A stretch of 23,018 nt of DNA from CAZQAA01 sp964591255 (GTDB taxonomy: Bacteria > Desulfobacterota > DSM-4660 > Desulfatiglandales > Desulfatiglandaceae), in NCBI GenBank assembly GCA_964591255.1, contig CAZQAA010000109.1, forward strand, positions 1 to 23,018, given 5' to 3'. How positions within the stretch are numbered: position 1 is the first letter of the stretch; every line of letters starts with the position of its first letter. This document shows, piece by piece, positions 6,335 through 14,781 of this stretch. Under the pieces are notes generated by a model, which was not told where the DNA came from, searched no databases, and saw only the letters and a program-made list of their open reading frames with translations. A program made the translations under genes and the position numbers.

Positions 6335-7681
6335 TCAACTCTTAGCAGTTCCCTTGATGCCATACTTTTCCATTCTGTATCTGAGGGCTCCTCGCCCAAT
6401 TCCAAGAATTTCAGCCGTTTTGGAAATATTGAAATTAGTTTTTTCCAATGCTTTTTGGATGGTATTCTTTTCTGCTTCAACCAGGCCAGAGCCTAAAATC
6501 ACCCAATCTTCATTTCTTATATCAAAGGGAATATTCTCAGAAGTTATCTTACCTTCCTGCTTTGTAATCATTATTCTTTCTATGGCATTGCACAGTTCCC
6601 TGACGTTGCCGGGCCAACTATAGGATTGTAGGATTTTTTCAGCTTCTGAAGTAAAGCCGCTTATATTTTTTCTGAACTTTTTATTAAATATTTCAACAAA
6701 ATGGTTCGCCAAAGGAATAATATCAGCTTTTCTGTCCCTCAGTGGGGGGATGTATATGGGATAAACATTGATCCGGTAATAAAGATCACGTCTGAATTTA
6801 CCATCATCAAGCGCTTTTTTGAGATCAACACAAGTAGCGCATATTATTCTGACATCGACTATTGTTTCTCTGCGGCCTCCAACCATTCTGAAGCTCTTGT
6901 CTTCGATCAACTTCAAAATCTTTGCCTGGAGCGCAAGAGGCATATCACCGATTTCATTAAAAAAAATTGTTCCTCCCCGTGCCATGGCAAACAGACCGTC
7001 ACGTTTTGATGACGCGCCTGTATAGGCACCTTTTTCATAACCGAAGAGCTCGCTTTCCAGGAGAGGCTCTGGAATGGCAGTGCAGGAAACCTCAACAAAT
7101 GGATTATCGGCACGTGAACTTGACAGGTGGATGGCCTTTGCGATCCTATCTTTTCCAACCCCGCTTTCTCCCTGGAGTAGGATGGTGGAATCCACTTTGG
7201 CGACCATCTTTGCAGAAAATATAATTTTTTGCATGTTTTTACTTTCTGCTATGATACTGTCAAAACCTTCCTTGTTTAACTCCTCCCTTCTAAAGTGTTT
7301 TAAATTCGTTTTAACCTGCCATTTTTCAAGGGCACTTTGGATCACAATCTGAATTTCGTCTATGTCAAATGGACGGAATATAAATGTATAGGCCCCATGC
7401 TTGATTGCAGCCCTTGCGATTTCAATATGCTCATAATCGCTTATAATGATGATTGAAATATTTTCGTTAAATTCAGCAAGCTTTTTAATAAGACTGAAAC
7501 CATGTTGCTGAAGCCAGCTGTCACTGACAAGCGCAGCATTTTTATCCTGAAGATTGATGTCATCGATTGTCCCGTAATTGGCGGGGACAGAGGTGTGATA
7601 GTATTCATCCACAGAAAGACAGTTTTCCAAAAACCAGGTCTCTATTTCATCTCTGCCTACAATCAATATGTTGTATTTCAT
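6335..7681 (-). CDS. NtrC-type sigma-54 activator with degenerate receiver domain
   Basis: 448 residues in three parts. Residues 1-120 look like a response-regulator receiver, but the acidic pair of strand 1 is VGRDE, the acceptor region is LVSDSW (D54) without the usual MPxxxG spacing, and the conserved Lys is Arg103 (FRPF). Residues 140-370 are the AAA+ domain: Walker A GESGVGK (171-177), the sigma-54 contact loop GAYTGA (218-223), Walker B FFNEIGD with Asn242 in place of Asp, and arginine-finger region FRRDLYYR (296-303). Residues 400-442 are a Fis-type helix-turn-helix (ISKTAEILGIGRGALRYRM). It should activate RpoN-dependent promoters, plausibly the one at 5170. No partner histidine kinase is in the window, in line with a receiver that may not be phosphorylated. 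The ATG at 7681 lacks a clear Shine-Dalgarno sequence. Confidence 0.9.
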   Translation of the reverse strand: MKYNILIVGRDEIETWFLENCLSVDEYYHTSVPANYGTIDDINLQDKNAALVSDSWLQQHGFSLIKKLAEFNENISIIIISDYEHIEIARAAIKHGAYTFIFRPFDIDEIQIVIQSALEKWQVKTNLKHFRREELNKEGFDSIIAESKNMQKIIFSAKMVAKVDSTILLQGESGVGKDRIAKAIHLSSSRADNPFVEVSCTAIPEPLLESELFGYEKGAYTGASSKRDGLFAMARGGTIFFNEIGDMPLALQAKILKLIEDKSFRMVGGRRETIVDVRIICATCVDLKKALDDGKFRRDLYYRINVYPIYIPPLRDRKADIIPLANHFVEIFNKKFRKNISGFTSEAEKILQSYSWPGNVRELCNAIERIMITKQEGKITSENIPFDIRNEDWVILGSGLVEAEKNTIQKALEKTNFNISKTAEILGIGRGALRYRMEKYGIKGTAKS

Positions 7682-8199
7682 AATATTATGAATGTATCAT
7701 TCTCATAAAACACAAATTTAACAGACCATTTTTAATAGGCAATATATAATGCTAATATTATCCGGATATTTTTTCAACCAGTTAATTTTATTTGTAAAAT
7801 AAATCTTTTTTTACCCAAAAAGTTCAATGCCGGTCCATTACTTCGGCATACGATGCCATCTGCTTTCCAAGTATTTCCCGTAACTACTATTATGGCAAGT
7901 GCTAAGGCGATGCCCTATTAACTGAAAGGGCCGCCGGCTTTAATGCAACGCACTTCTCCTGACACTTGTTCCTGCTATAGAGTTTTATTTTAATGGACTG
8001 AACAACTCCCCATAGCTCCACATGAACAGACTCTCTGAGGTCAAATTAAGCCTGCACAAAATTTTCAGGGACTCCACAAACATGGTTCCGCATGAATCGG
8101 TTTTTAACTTGAACCTGAAAGATCTCTTTTGTTAGTTGATGTAGTTCGTTAAATATTGCCCAATAAAAGGGATCTCAGTAATAATGGAGCTATTAAGAG
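7682..8199. other. 518-bp intergenic region without a recognisable gene
   Basis: Lies between the sigma-54 activator start and the RND pump stop, both on the minus strand. The activator-proximal part is AT-rich and should hold its promoter. It contains the palindromes TATCCGGATA (7759-7768) and GGCAT-ACG-ATGCC (7845-7857). I found no coding region or clear terminator for the efflux operon. Confidence 0.7.
7845..7857. repeat. short perfect inverted repeat upstream of the sigma-54 activator gene
   Basis: GGCAT and ATGCC flank a 3-bp centre (ACG), about 165 bp upstream of the activator ATG. It could be an operator; there is no second copy nearby, so chance is possible. Confidence 0.3.
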
Positions 8200-11100
8200 C
8201 TATCCGGGATGGGTCCTTCCTTTGTTCCTTGACATCCACTCCTTGAGGTCATCCACAAGGGAATAAAAAACGGGTACGTAGACCAGGGTCAACAGCGTTG
8301 ACACTATCAATCCTCCTATGGCTACAACCGCCAGAGGTGAAAGCCTTTCCAGCCCAAGGGCCCTCTGGGCTGCCACGGGCCACATACCCACCACCGTACA
8401 GGCGACAGTCATAAAAATAGGCCTGGCCCTCATCCTGACTGCGGCCGCAATAGCATCCCCGAGTTCCTGGCCCCTGGATCTGGCCTGTTCGATGAAATCA
8501 ATCAGAAGGATGGAATTGTTGACGACGATCCCGGTCAGCAGGATCATTCCCATCATGGCAGGCATACACATATGACGGCCCACCAAAAGCAGACCCCAAG
8601 CCACTCCGATAAGAGAAATGGGTATAGCCACCATGATCACCAGGGGATTGAGGATGGAACGGAACGTGATAACCAGAGAGAAAAAAAGCAAAATGACAGC
8701 GATTCCCATGGCGGCTGCCAGCGGTTTTACTGTTTCTCCCATATTTTTGTATTCTCCTTCAAAGCTGAGAACGTATCCCTTTGGCAGGTCGAGCCCCTGT
8801 AATGCCTGAACAATCCCCTCGTGTAGATGGCTTATGGACGTGGTAGCCCGGTAGCCATAAATATCAATAGTGGGCATGAGGTCCTTACGGGTAAAGAGTG
8901 TCCGGGTAAAACGTTTCTCTATGGTCCCAAATTCTGAAAGTGGGGCCAGGCCTCTGGGGGTTGTTATTTCCGTATCCATTACATCGCGAAAACTATTTCT
9001 TAACGGCATTTCGTGGCGGACTCTGATCAGATAGCCGTCTTCCCCCGGAATCCTCAGTATGGATGCTCCCTGGCCCTCCACGGCATTCCTTATTTGTGCA
9101 CTGATTTCCTGAACTGTGATCCCGTAAAGGCCAGCCTTTTGCGAGTCTATGCTTAGTATGGCCTCCCTCTTGTCCCATGTCCAGGATCGCTCTACAGCCG
9201 TAAGACCTTTTACTTTCCGAAGCCTTTCCAGGACCTTATTCCCTAAGGCATCGAGCACTTTAGCATCTGCTCCGGAGATCATAATGTCCACCGGTGCGGC
9301 AATGGACGACAGGGGGGTGGCCCCAAAGTCATAAACGGAGACTGAGATTATCCCCGGGATCAGGTAGGAATGTTTCCTGATTATATCCTCTATTTCCCAG
9401 ATAGTCTTATCCCGGTGGAACCTGTCAATATAATGGGCAGTGATTATTCCACTTTGGGGGGTCCGGCCGGTTCCGAAGCTCACGACCCCGGGTTCGGTGC
9501 CCATCATAAGCGCCGTCATTTTCAGGCCCTGAATGTCATGCAGAATTTTTTCCAGTTGTTCAGCGACCTTCTGGGATGCCTGGATGGAGCTGTTTGATTC
9601 CACCTTAAAGGCCACCTTGACTATCCCGGTATCCATAGACGGCATAAGATCCCTGCCCACCAGAGGTATCTGTCTAATGGAAAGGATAAGGGCTATTACT
9701 CCCATGATGATGAAAATCATGCGCCTTTTCAAGGCATACCGGACTGCCAAAACAAAAAAATTTTTCAGGGGACTCACCATGAAACGATCCACTAAAGTCG
9801 CTCCCCTTTCCAAAAAATTTTTCTTGGTATAAGTTAAAAGCAGTTTACCGGCCATCAGGGGAATAATGGTTACAGAGACAATGAATGATGATAACAGTGT
9901 AAGGGATAAGACCACGGTCAAAGGTCTGAGTATCTTTTCCGGATATCCGCCCACAAACATGATAGGGAGAAGGACTATAATTGTGGTGAAGGTGCCTGCC
10001 CAATCCGCCAGCACGATTTCATTGAGCCCGTCAACCACCGCCTGTCTTAATGTCTTTTTCCCTTGTGAGATATGTCGCTGGATATTTTCTATGACGACTA
10101 TAGTATCGTCAACCAGGAGTCCCACTGAGAGAATTATGGCGGTCATGGTAACGATATTAAGCTCGTATCCCAGCAAATACATGCCGGCAAATGCCATGAA
10201 ACATACGAGAGGGATAGATATGGCAGCCAGTGAAGCCAGTCTCAGACTGGCCAAGAAGAGGAAAATCACGGCAACGGTCATTAATATGGAATCCCGAAGA
10301 GCCTCCGCCATGTTTTTTATGCTTGTTTCAATAATGCTCTTCTGGGTATCAGCGATCTGGAACTCTACATCGGGAAAAGAGGCCTGTATCCGGGGGAGGG
10401 CCTTTTCAAGCGCGGCAATAGTTACAGTTACATGACCAGTCTTTTCCGGCCGGAGGATGTTTATCCCTATGGCCTCTTTTCCATTACCCATAAAGAGACT
10501 CTGCCTGTCCTTGTATCCAAGTCTGATAGAGGCAATATCACTCAACAGCACAGGACGGCCGTCCCCAGTGGAAACTACAATACTTCCGAGCTGTGAAACA
10601 TTTGCCTTTTCTCCGTAAGTTTTTATGCGAATCTGATTATTGGTCCGCAGTATCAGCCCATCCGGGATGTTTAAATTTTGCTGGTTGATGGCCAGGATCA
10701 CATCGGTGAGTGCAAGTCCGAACTGCCTCAATTTCACAGGATCAATCTCTACGGTTACCTCGGGTAAATACCCGCCGAAGACTTCAACATCCCCTACTCC
10801 CGGAATCCTGAGGAAGGCCTCTTTTAACTGATTGTCAGCAAGCTGACGCAACTTGACAAGATCCATATACGAATCTTTCTTGGGAGAAAGAGCCAGCGTA
10901 AAGACCGGGGCGGTGGCATCGCTCACCTTGAATATCCGGGGAGGAAGGGTATCAGAAGGTAGGGACGCCTCTATCTTCCTGAAGGCATTGGCCACATCGG
11001 TGGCAGCGGCATCAAGGTCCTTAGCGTAATCAAACTCGACCGCAACAGCCGCCATTCCGTCCTGGCTAGAGGACCGCACAGCACGCACCAGACTGATTGA

Positions 11101-11325
11101 ATAAAACTCCTTTTCCACCGGCCGGGTCACCTTGTCCTCAATATCCACTGCCGTAGACCCAGGACGGGATATGATGACCACCACCTGAGGGTAATTGGCG
11201 TCAGGAAAAAGATTCATGGGCATGGAAAAAAAACCGATTATGCCCATAACCGCACTCAGAATAATGACGGAGAAGAGTAGATGGGGACGTTTTAGGACTT
11301 GGGTTCCAATATCAAACGAGGCCAC
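8200..11325 (-). CDS. RND-family multidrug efflux pump, inner-membrane transporter (AcrB-like)
   Basis: Proton-driven trimeric pump of the inner membrane, the core of a tripartite efflux system. The 1041 residues match the usual length, with the RND layout: TM1 at about 12-34, a large periplasmic loop, TM helices from about 343 on, a second periplasmic loop, and a final TM block ending near residue 1025. TM4 carries GLLVDDTIVVIENI with the proton-relay pair D406/D407. TM10 reads GIVVNNSILLIDF, with Asn where AcrB has its relay Lys. FPDANYPQVVV after TM1 is a typical hydrophobe/drug-exporter signature. The start is GTG at 11325 (ASFDIGTQV), 5 nt after the adaptor stop, with AGGAGG inside the end of that gene. 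Substrate class cannot be told; no heavy-metal motif is evident. Last gene of the tetR operon. Confidence 0.93.
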   Translation of the reverse strand: MASFDIGTQVLKRPHLLFSVIILSAVMGIIGFFSMPMNLFPDANYPQVVVIISRPGSTAVDIEDKVTRPVEKEFYSISLVRAVRSSSQDGMAAVAVEFDYAKDLDAAATDVANAFRKIEASLPSDTLPPRIFKVSDATAPVFTLALSPKKDSYMDLVKLRQLADNQLKEAFLRIPGVGDVEVFGGYLPEVTVEIDPVKLRQFGLALTDVILAINQQNLNIPDGLILRTNNQIRIKTYGEKANVSQLGSIVVSTGDGRPVLLSDIASIRLGYKDRQSLFMGNGKEAIGINILRPEKTGHVTVTIAALEKALPRIQASFPDVEFQIADTQKSIIETSIKNMAEALRDSILMTVAVIFLFLASLRLASLAAISIPLVCFMAFAGMYLLGYELNIVTMTAIILSVGLLVDDTIVVIENIQRHISQGKKTLRQAVVDGLNEIVLADWAGTFTTIIVLLPIMFVGGYPEKILRPLTVVLSLTLLSSFIVSVTIIPLMAGKLLLTYTKKNFLERGATLVDRFMVSPLKNFFVLAVRYALKRRMIFIIMGVIALILSIRQIPLVGRDLMPSMDTGIVKVAFKVESNSSIQASQKVAEQLEKILHDIQGLKMTALMMGTEPGVVSFGTGRTPQSGIITAHYIDRFHRDKTIWEIEDIIRKHSYLIPGIISVSVYDFGATPLSSIAAPVDIMISGADAKVLDALGNKVLERLRKVKGLTAVERSWTWDKREAILSIDSQKAGLYGITVQEISAQIRNAVEGQGASILRIPGEDGYLIRVRHEMPLRNSFRDVMDTEITTPRGLAPLSEFGTIEKRFTRTLFTRKDLMPTIDIYGYRATTSISHLHEGIVQALQGLDLPKGYVLSFEGEYKNMGETVKPLAAAMGIAVILLFFSLVITFRSILNPLVIMVAIPISLIGVAWGLLLVGRHMCMPAMMGMILLTGIVVNNSILLIDFIEQARSRGQELGDAIAAAVRMRARPIFMTVACTVVGMWPVAAQRALGLERLSPLAVVAIGGLIVSTLLTLVYVPVFYSLVDDLKEWMSRNKGRTHPG

Positions 11326-11330
11326 TGTTG

Positions 11331-12500
11331 TTACAGCCTCCTCTTCGGTTCTGCCTTCACGGGATATACCCTGTCGCCCTCATGGAGACGGATCAGCACA
11401 TCCTCACCGGCCACCACGACCTGGGTTTTGGGTATAAGCTGCCCCTCTACACAAATAAAATCCTCATTCCTCAAAAGGACCCGGACCGGGACGACGTGAA
11501 TCCGGTTTTCCTCGTTAACCATGTAAATCGTAGAGTTGCCCACGGCCTGTTCCAAAAGAGATCTGGCCGGCACTACCCATCCTCTAGCCTTTCGCAGGTG
11601 AAACAGCACATTCACCGTTGAGCCGGATGGAAGGCCGAAAGGTCGTTTGTTTACGACTATTTCGCAGATGGGCATGGCCGCTCTCCAAGAGGGTGGAGCG
11701 GGATAGAGTCTGCTGATGTTCAGCTTCAAAGGAGGACTCTGGATAGTTATAGGCGGCAGGACGTAGACTCCGGTTTTTTTCGTCAGACCGGAAAATATAT
11801 CCTGGGGCACTCTGACCACGATTTTGTATCCATCCTTGACAGCCTCCAATTCAAGCACCGGTTTTCCCGGCTGGGCCATGTCTCCCGGCTCCATTAATCT
11901 GCCTATGACCAACCCGTCAACCGGAGCTGTAATCCTTGTGTATGAAAGCTCCGCATCGGCGCTTTTCAGGTTACTCAGGATTTCCGCGACCTTTGCCTGA
12001 GCAGTTTCATAGGCGGTTCTAGATTTGTCAAGATCCTCCCTGCTCAAGGCCTTGCCGTTAAACAATTCCTGGTCCCTCTCATAAATACCGCGTAAAGTGA
12101 TCATAGAACTCTTGGCGGCCTTCAGTTGGGACTTTAGCGCCCCTATTTTGGCCCTCTGGATCCTGGAATCCAGTATCACCAGAGTTTGTCCCTTTTTCAC
12201 GGCATCTCCTTCCACTGCATTGACGTCAAGGACTTCCCCGGTTGTCCGCGGGGAAACGAGGACAGTACGCATGGCCTGAATAGTGCCAACATAACGTCTT
12301 GTTTCATTTTGCTCGCCATGCTCCACCGAAACCACGTTAACGGGCAAGGGGAGCAAAGTCGGCGGAGGAATTTTTTCTAGTTGATTCTTCTTCTTTTTAA
12401 CAGCGATTATTCCTCCCCCGATAATAGCAATTAGCACCAGAAGAAAAATAATGGACCTCAGCCTCAATATGCTGGAAGACCTGTTTATTTTTTTGTCCAT
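11331..12500 (-). CDS. periplasmic adaptor (membrane fusion protein) of the RND efflux system
   Basis: 389 residues, linking the RND pump to the outer-membrane channel. It has one N-terminal membrane anchor (about 16-34, IIFLLVLIAIIGGGIIAV) after a basic start, with no lipobox cysteine. Next comes a barrel-sandwich half (TTGEVLDVNAVEGDAVKKGQTLVILD, about 86-111), an alpha-hairpin rich in Ala, Lys and Glu (about 113-175), the second lipoyl half (YTRITAPVDGLVIGRLMEPGD, about 188-208) and beta-barrel/membrane-proximal domains. The hairpin is the part that docks to a TolC-type protein. GGGGA lies about 10 nt upstream of the ATG. It is 46 nt downstream of the tolC-like gene and 5 nt upstream of the pump gene, so the three are co-transcribed. 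Confidence 0.92.
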   Translation of the reverse strand: MDKKINRSSSILRLRSIIFLLVLIAIIGGGIIAVKKKKNQLEKIPPPTLLPLPVNVVSVEHGEQNETRRYVGTIQAMRTVLVSPRTTGEVLDVNAVEGDAVKKGQTLVILDSRIQRAKIGALKSQLKAAKSSMITLRGIYERDQELFNGKALSREDLDKSRTAYETAQAKVAEILSNLKSADAELSYTRITAPVDGLVIGRLMEPGDMAQPGKPVLELEAVKDGYKIVVRVPQDIFSGLTKKTGVYVLPPITIQSPPLKLNISRLYPAPPSWRAAMPICEIVVNKRPFGLPSGSTVNVLFHLRKARGWVVPARSLLEQAVGNSTIYMVNEENRIHVVPVRVLLRNEDFICVEGQLIPKTQVVVAGEDVLIRLHEGDRVYPVKAEPKRRL

Positions 12501-12546
12501 GCGAATAATTCCCCACTAATGATTAATTTTCTTTCAGGTCCTTGTC

Positions 12547-13887
12547 TCAGAAAGGCAATATATTTCCAGCCGCCAGTTTCCAGGCGATAACCGCACGCTG
12601 GAGCTCATAAAGCGCCTTGATATACTTGGCAACGGCCCCTTGCCAAGCCGCTTGGGCCTTAAGAAGCTCTCTCACGGTCCCGACTCCATTTTCGTACCGC
12701 AGCCTTTCTATGCGAAAGGCCTCTTTTGCGCTTGTCTGAACTCGCTTGGCAAGACTCAGACTGGCCTGAGCCTCCATGAATGCAGAAACGGCCGCAAGGA
12801 TTTCCGATTTTGCCTCCAAGCGCAAGGCCTTTAGACGGTTCCTGGCTGCCATAAGCCTGCTTTCGGCCTCGGACACGTCCGCCGCAATCGTGCCGCCGTC
12901 AAAAATGTTGAGAGAAAGGCTTACACCTGTAGACCAAAAATTTTCACCTTCATTGAAGCCACCTGCTGCCGTTAGATTATAATCACCAAACACCTCTGCC
13001 CGAGGTAACCTTTGGCCCTTGGCTTTTTTCACCATGATTTCAGCCTTAGCAATCTGTCGTAAGGCCCTCATTATATCCGGTCTTTTGTCAATCAGGTCAT
13101 CAAGAAAATGGGCTTGCAGGGACTTAATCTCAGGTTCATGCAGCCGACCCACGACCTCGGGTTCGGATGATGGCTCCATCCCCAGATAGACTGCTAATCT
13201 CTGTCTTGTCCGCTTGATGGCCTGCCTGGTACTCACAACGGCCTGTCGTTGTGCAGAAACTTCCGTGTCCATCTCCATAAGGTCAAGGGGTGGTATTTTT
13301 CCCAGTTTCAGTCGAAGATTTGCATCATCCCGGGTCTTTTCCAAGGATCCCAGAGTCTCTTCCTGAGACTTCAATAGGGCCTTCATATAAAGTAGCTGGT
13401 AGTAATTTTCAGAGACCATGGCGGCCAGGAGCTGTTTCCTGCGAAGGGTTTCATCCTGGGAACCTGCCGCATCCTCAAAAGCTGCTTTTATATCAGACCT
13501 CAACATACCACCTTCGTAGAGAGGTAGGGAGATCCGTAGACCCGTTGCATAAAGATCCCTGCTGAAATAAGACATACCTTCCATAGAAGGGGCTGTTGCA
13601 GGAGCAATGGCCATGGGATCCCCATGGCGGGTATAAGACGTGAACAGATCAAGCCTTGGTAAAAGACGCCCCCTGGCCTTTTTAACCGATGCCCGGCTCG
13701 CCTGCATATCCATGCGTGAGGCATGGAGATCTGGGTTCCTAGCCAGAGCCGTTTCAATCGCCTGCTTAAGAGTGTAAAGTAATTTATCAGAGGCAGAACC
13801 GGTTTGAGGGATAAGCACCATGAATCCAAGCAAAATCAATGGCCCCGCAACCGATACGATGTAAGTCAGTCTAAACTTACTTCCCAT
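12547..13887 (-). CDS. TolC-like outer-membrane efflux protein
   Basis: 446 residues from the ATG at 13887. The N-terminus (MGSKFRLTYIVSV...) is a signal peptide of about 33 residues ending near SAS. Two OEP-type repeats of long amphipathic helices follow, with typical openings LYTLKQAIETALARNPDLHASR and the later RPDIMRALRQIAKAEIMVKKAKGQRLPRAE. GVSLSLNIFDGG is the second strand region, and the C-terminus ends in an Ala-rich helical hairpin. It forms the trimeric outer-membrane channel. The frame is open 39 codons further upstream, but ATG 13887 has AAAGGAG 8 nt upstream and starts the signal peptide. The longer form would run deep into tetR. The true start overlaps the last 11 nt of tetR. 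No lipobox is seen. Confidence 0.92.
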   Translation of the reverse strand: MGSKFRLTYIVSVAGPLILLGFMVLIPQTGSASDKLLYTLKQAIETALARNPDLHASRMDMQASRASVKKARGRLLPRLDLFTSYTRHGDPMAIAPATAPSMEGMSYFSRDLYATGLRISLPLYEGGMLRSDIKAAFEDAAGSQDETLRRKQLLAAMVSENYYQLLYMKALLKSQEETLGSLEKTRDDANLRLKLGKIPPLDLMEMDTEVSAQRQAVVSTRQAIKRTRQRLAVYLGMEPSSEPEVVGRLHEPEIKSLQAHFLDDLIDKRPDIMRALRQIAKAEIMVKKAKGQRLPRAEVFGDYNLTAAGGFNEGENFWSTGVSLSLNIFDGGTIAADVSEAESRLMAARNRLKALRLEAKSEILAAVSAFMEAQASLSLAKRVQTSAKEAFRIERLRYENGVGTVRELLKAQAAWQGAVAKYIKALYELQRAVIAWKLAAGNILPF

Positions 13888-14530
13888 CCAAGAAACTCCT
13901 TTCACACGACGGTCGCAAAGCAACTCCTCCAAGAAAACACTCAGCAATAAGCTCCTTGGAATCAAGTATATTGAAAGATTTCGTCCCCGGGCTTTCCAGG
14001 ACATGCCGTGTTAGGGCTCCCTGGATCATACCCGCCAGGCAAGTGGCATAAACTTCGGTGTCGATCCCGGGCCTGAACTGGCCGGAGGCAATGCCCGTTT
14101 GCAAAAGGACCTGGACCATGTTTTTAAAGGTATTGAAAATAACCAACATGGCCTTTCTCAACGCGGGGTCTTTACGCTGAATCGTTTCTGCAAGCAGCAC
14201 CAGATTTACCCCCTTATTCGTAACAAGATAATCAATGGACTGATTCACAAAGGCCTTTATCCGATCTTCGGGTGGTCTATCCAGGATAAGTATGGGGGAA
14301 AGCCTCTCCAGCAGGCCCTCTTTAACAAAGGAATATAGGGCTGAAAGCATACTTCTCTTGTTTTCAAAATGCCGGTAAACCGCTGCTTCCGTGAATCCTA
14401 TATGTTGAGCAACCCGCTTCATGGTAAGTGCCCCGGTCCCTTCTTCAGCCAAGATGTGAAGAGCGACCTGGAGAATTTCCTTTTGCCGTGGAGTGAATTT
14501 TTGGTCGTCTTTTTGCATGTTAGTTAACAT
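13877..14530 (-). CDS. TetR/AcrR-family repressor of the efflux operon
   Basis: 217 residues. The N-terminal helix-turn-helix is clear: RQKEILQVALHILAEEGTGALTMKRVAQHIGFTEAAVYRHFENKRSML (about 15-62). The C-terminal ligand-binding domain is all helical and variable, as usual. It is the first gene of tetR-tolC-adaptor-pump and overlaps the tolC-like start by 11 nt, so it very likely represses its own operon until a pump substrate binds. A palindrome (14519-14538) covers the first ATG. The matching promoter would place transcription start close to the second Met codon at 14518, which is also where family members usually begin. The protein may therefore be four residues shorter and the mRNA nearly leaderless. 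No Shine-Dalgarno sequence precedes either ATG. Confidence 0.92.
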   Translation of the reverse strand: MLTNMQKDDQKFTPRQKEILQVALHILAEEGTGALTMKRVAQHIGFTEAAVYRHFENKRSMLSALYSFVKEGLLERLSPILILDRPPEDRIKAFVNQSIDYLVTNKGVNLVLLAETIQRKDPALRKAMLVIFNTFKNMVQVLLQTGIASGQFRPGIDTEVYATCLAGMIQGALTRHVLESPGTKSFNILDSKELIAECFLGGVALRPSCERSFLDGK

Positions 14531-14538
14531 AAACTAAC
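14519..14538. promoter_or_regulatory. TetR-type operator overlapping the tetR start codon
   Basis: Inverted repeat GTTAGTT-N6-AACTAAC: 7-bp perfect arms, 20 bp overall, centred on the annotated ATG of tetR and overlapping the predicted -10 element. Size and position fit an autoregulatory TetR operator. No binding evidence beyond symmetry and context. Confidence 0.6.
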
Positions 14539-14555
14539 GTATCGTCTCTTGTCAA
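14526..14555 (-). promoter_or_regulatory. predicted sigma-70 promoter of the tetR-efflux operon
   Basis: A perfect -35 TTGACA (14555-14550) is followed, after 18 bp, by TATGTT (14531-14526) as a -10. The -10 lies inside the palindrome at 14519-14538, so a bound repressor would block it. Predicted start of transcription is near 14519. Confidence 0.5.
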
Positions 14556-14781
14556 GCCTTTTCTCACCAATGGGCCTATTGGGCTCATATCAGGTACAAA
14601 TGCGGTGAAAAATGGACCATGACTCCCTCTTGCCCTAAAATATAAGCTGAACATTTTAAAAATCTTGATTCAACACTTGTCTTCATGATAAGCATGTTTC
14701 GGCAAAGGGTTCCGCCTCACTCCTCAATATTGAAAAACACGAGTATCTCATACAACCTTTGAGTATTAAGGATATGCATTA

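Noticed and set aside
9866..10435. 189-codon plus-strand ORF opposite the RND pump
   Set aside because: Antisense shadow; Ser/Thr/Met-rich translation without domain features.
13888..14004. 39-codon N-terminal extension of the tolC-like frame
   Set aside because: It lies inside tetR, lacks a ribosome-binding site, and would bury the signal peptide that starts at 13887.
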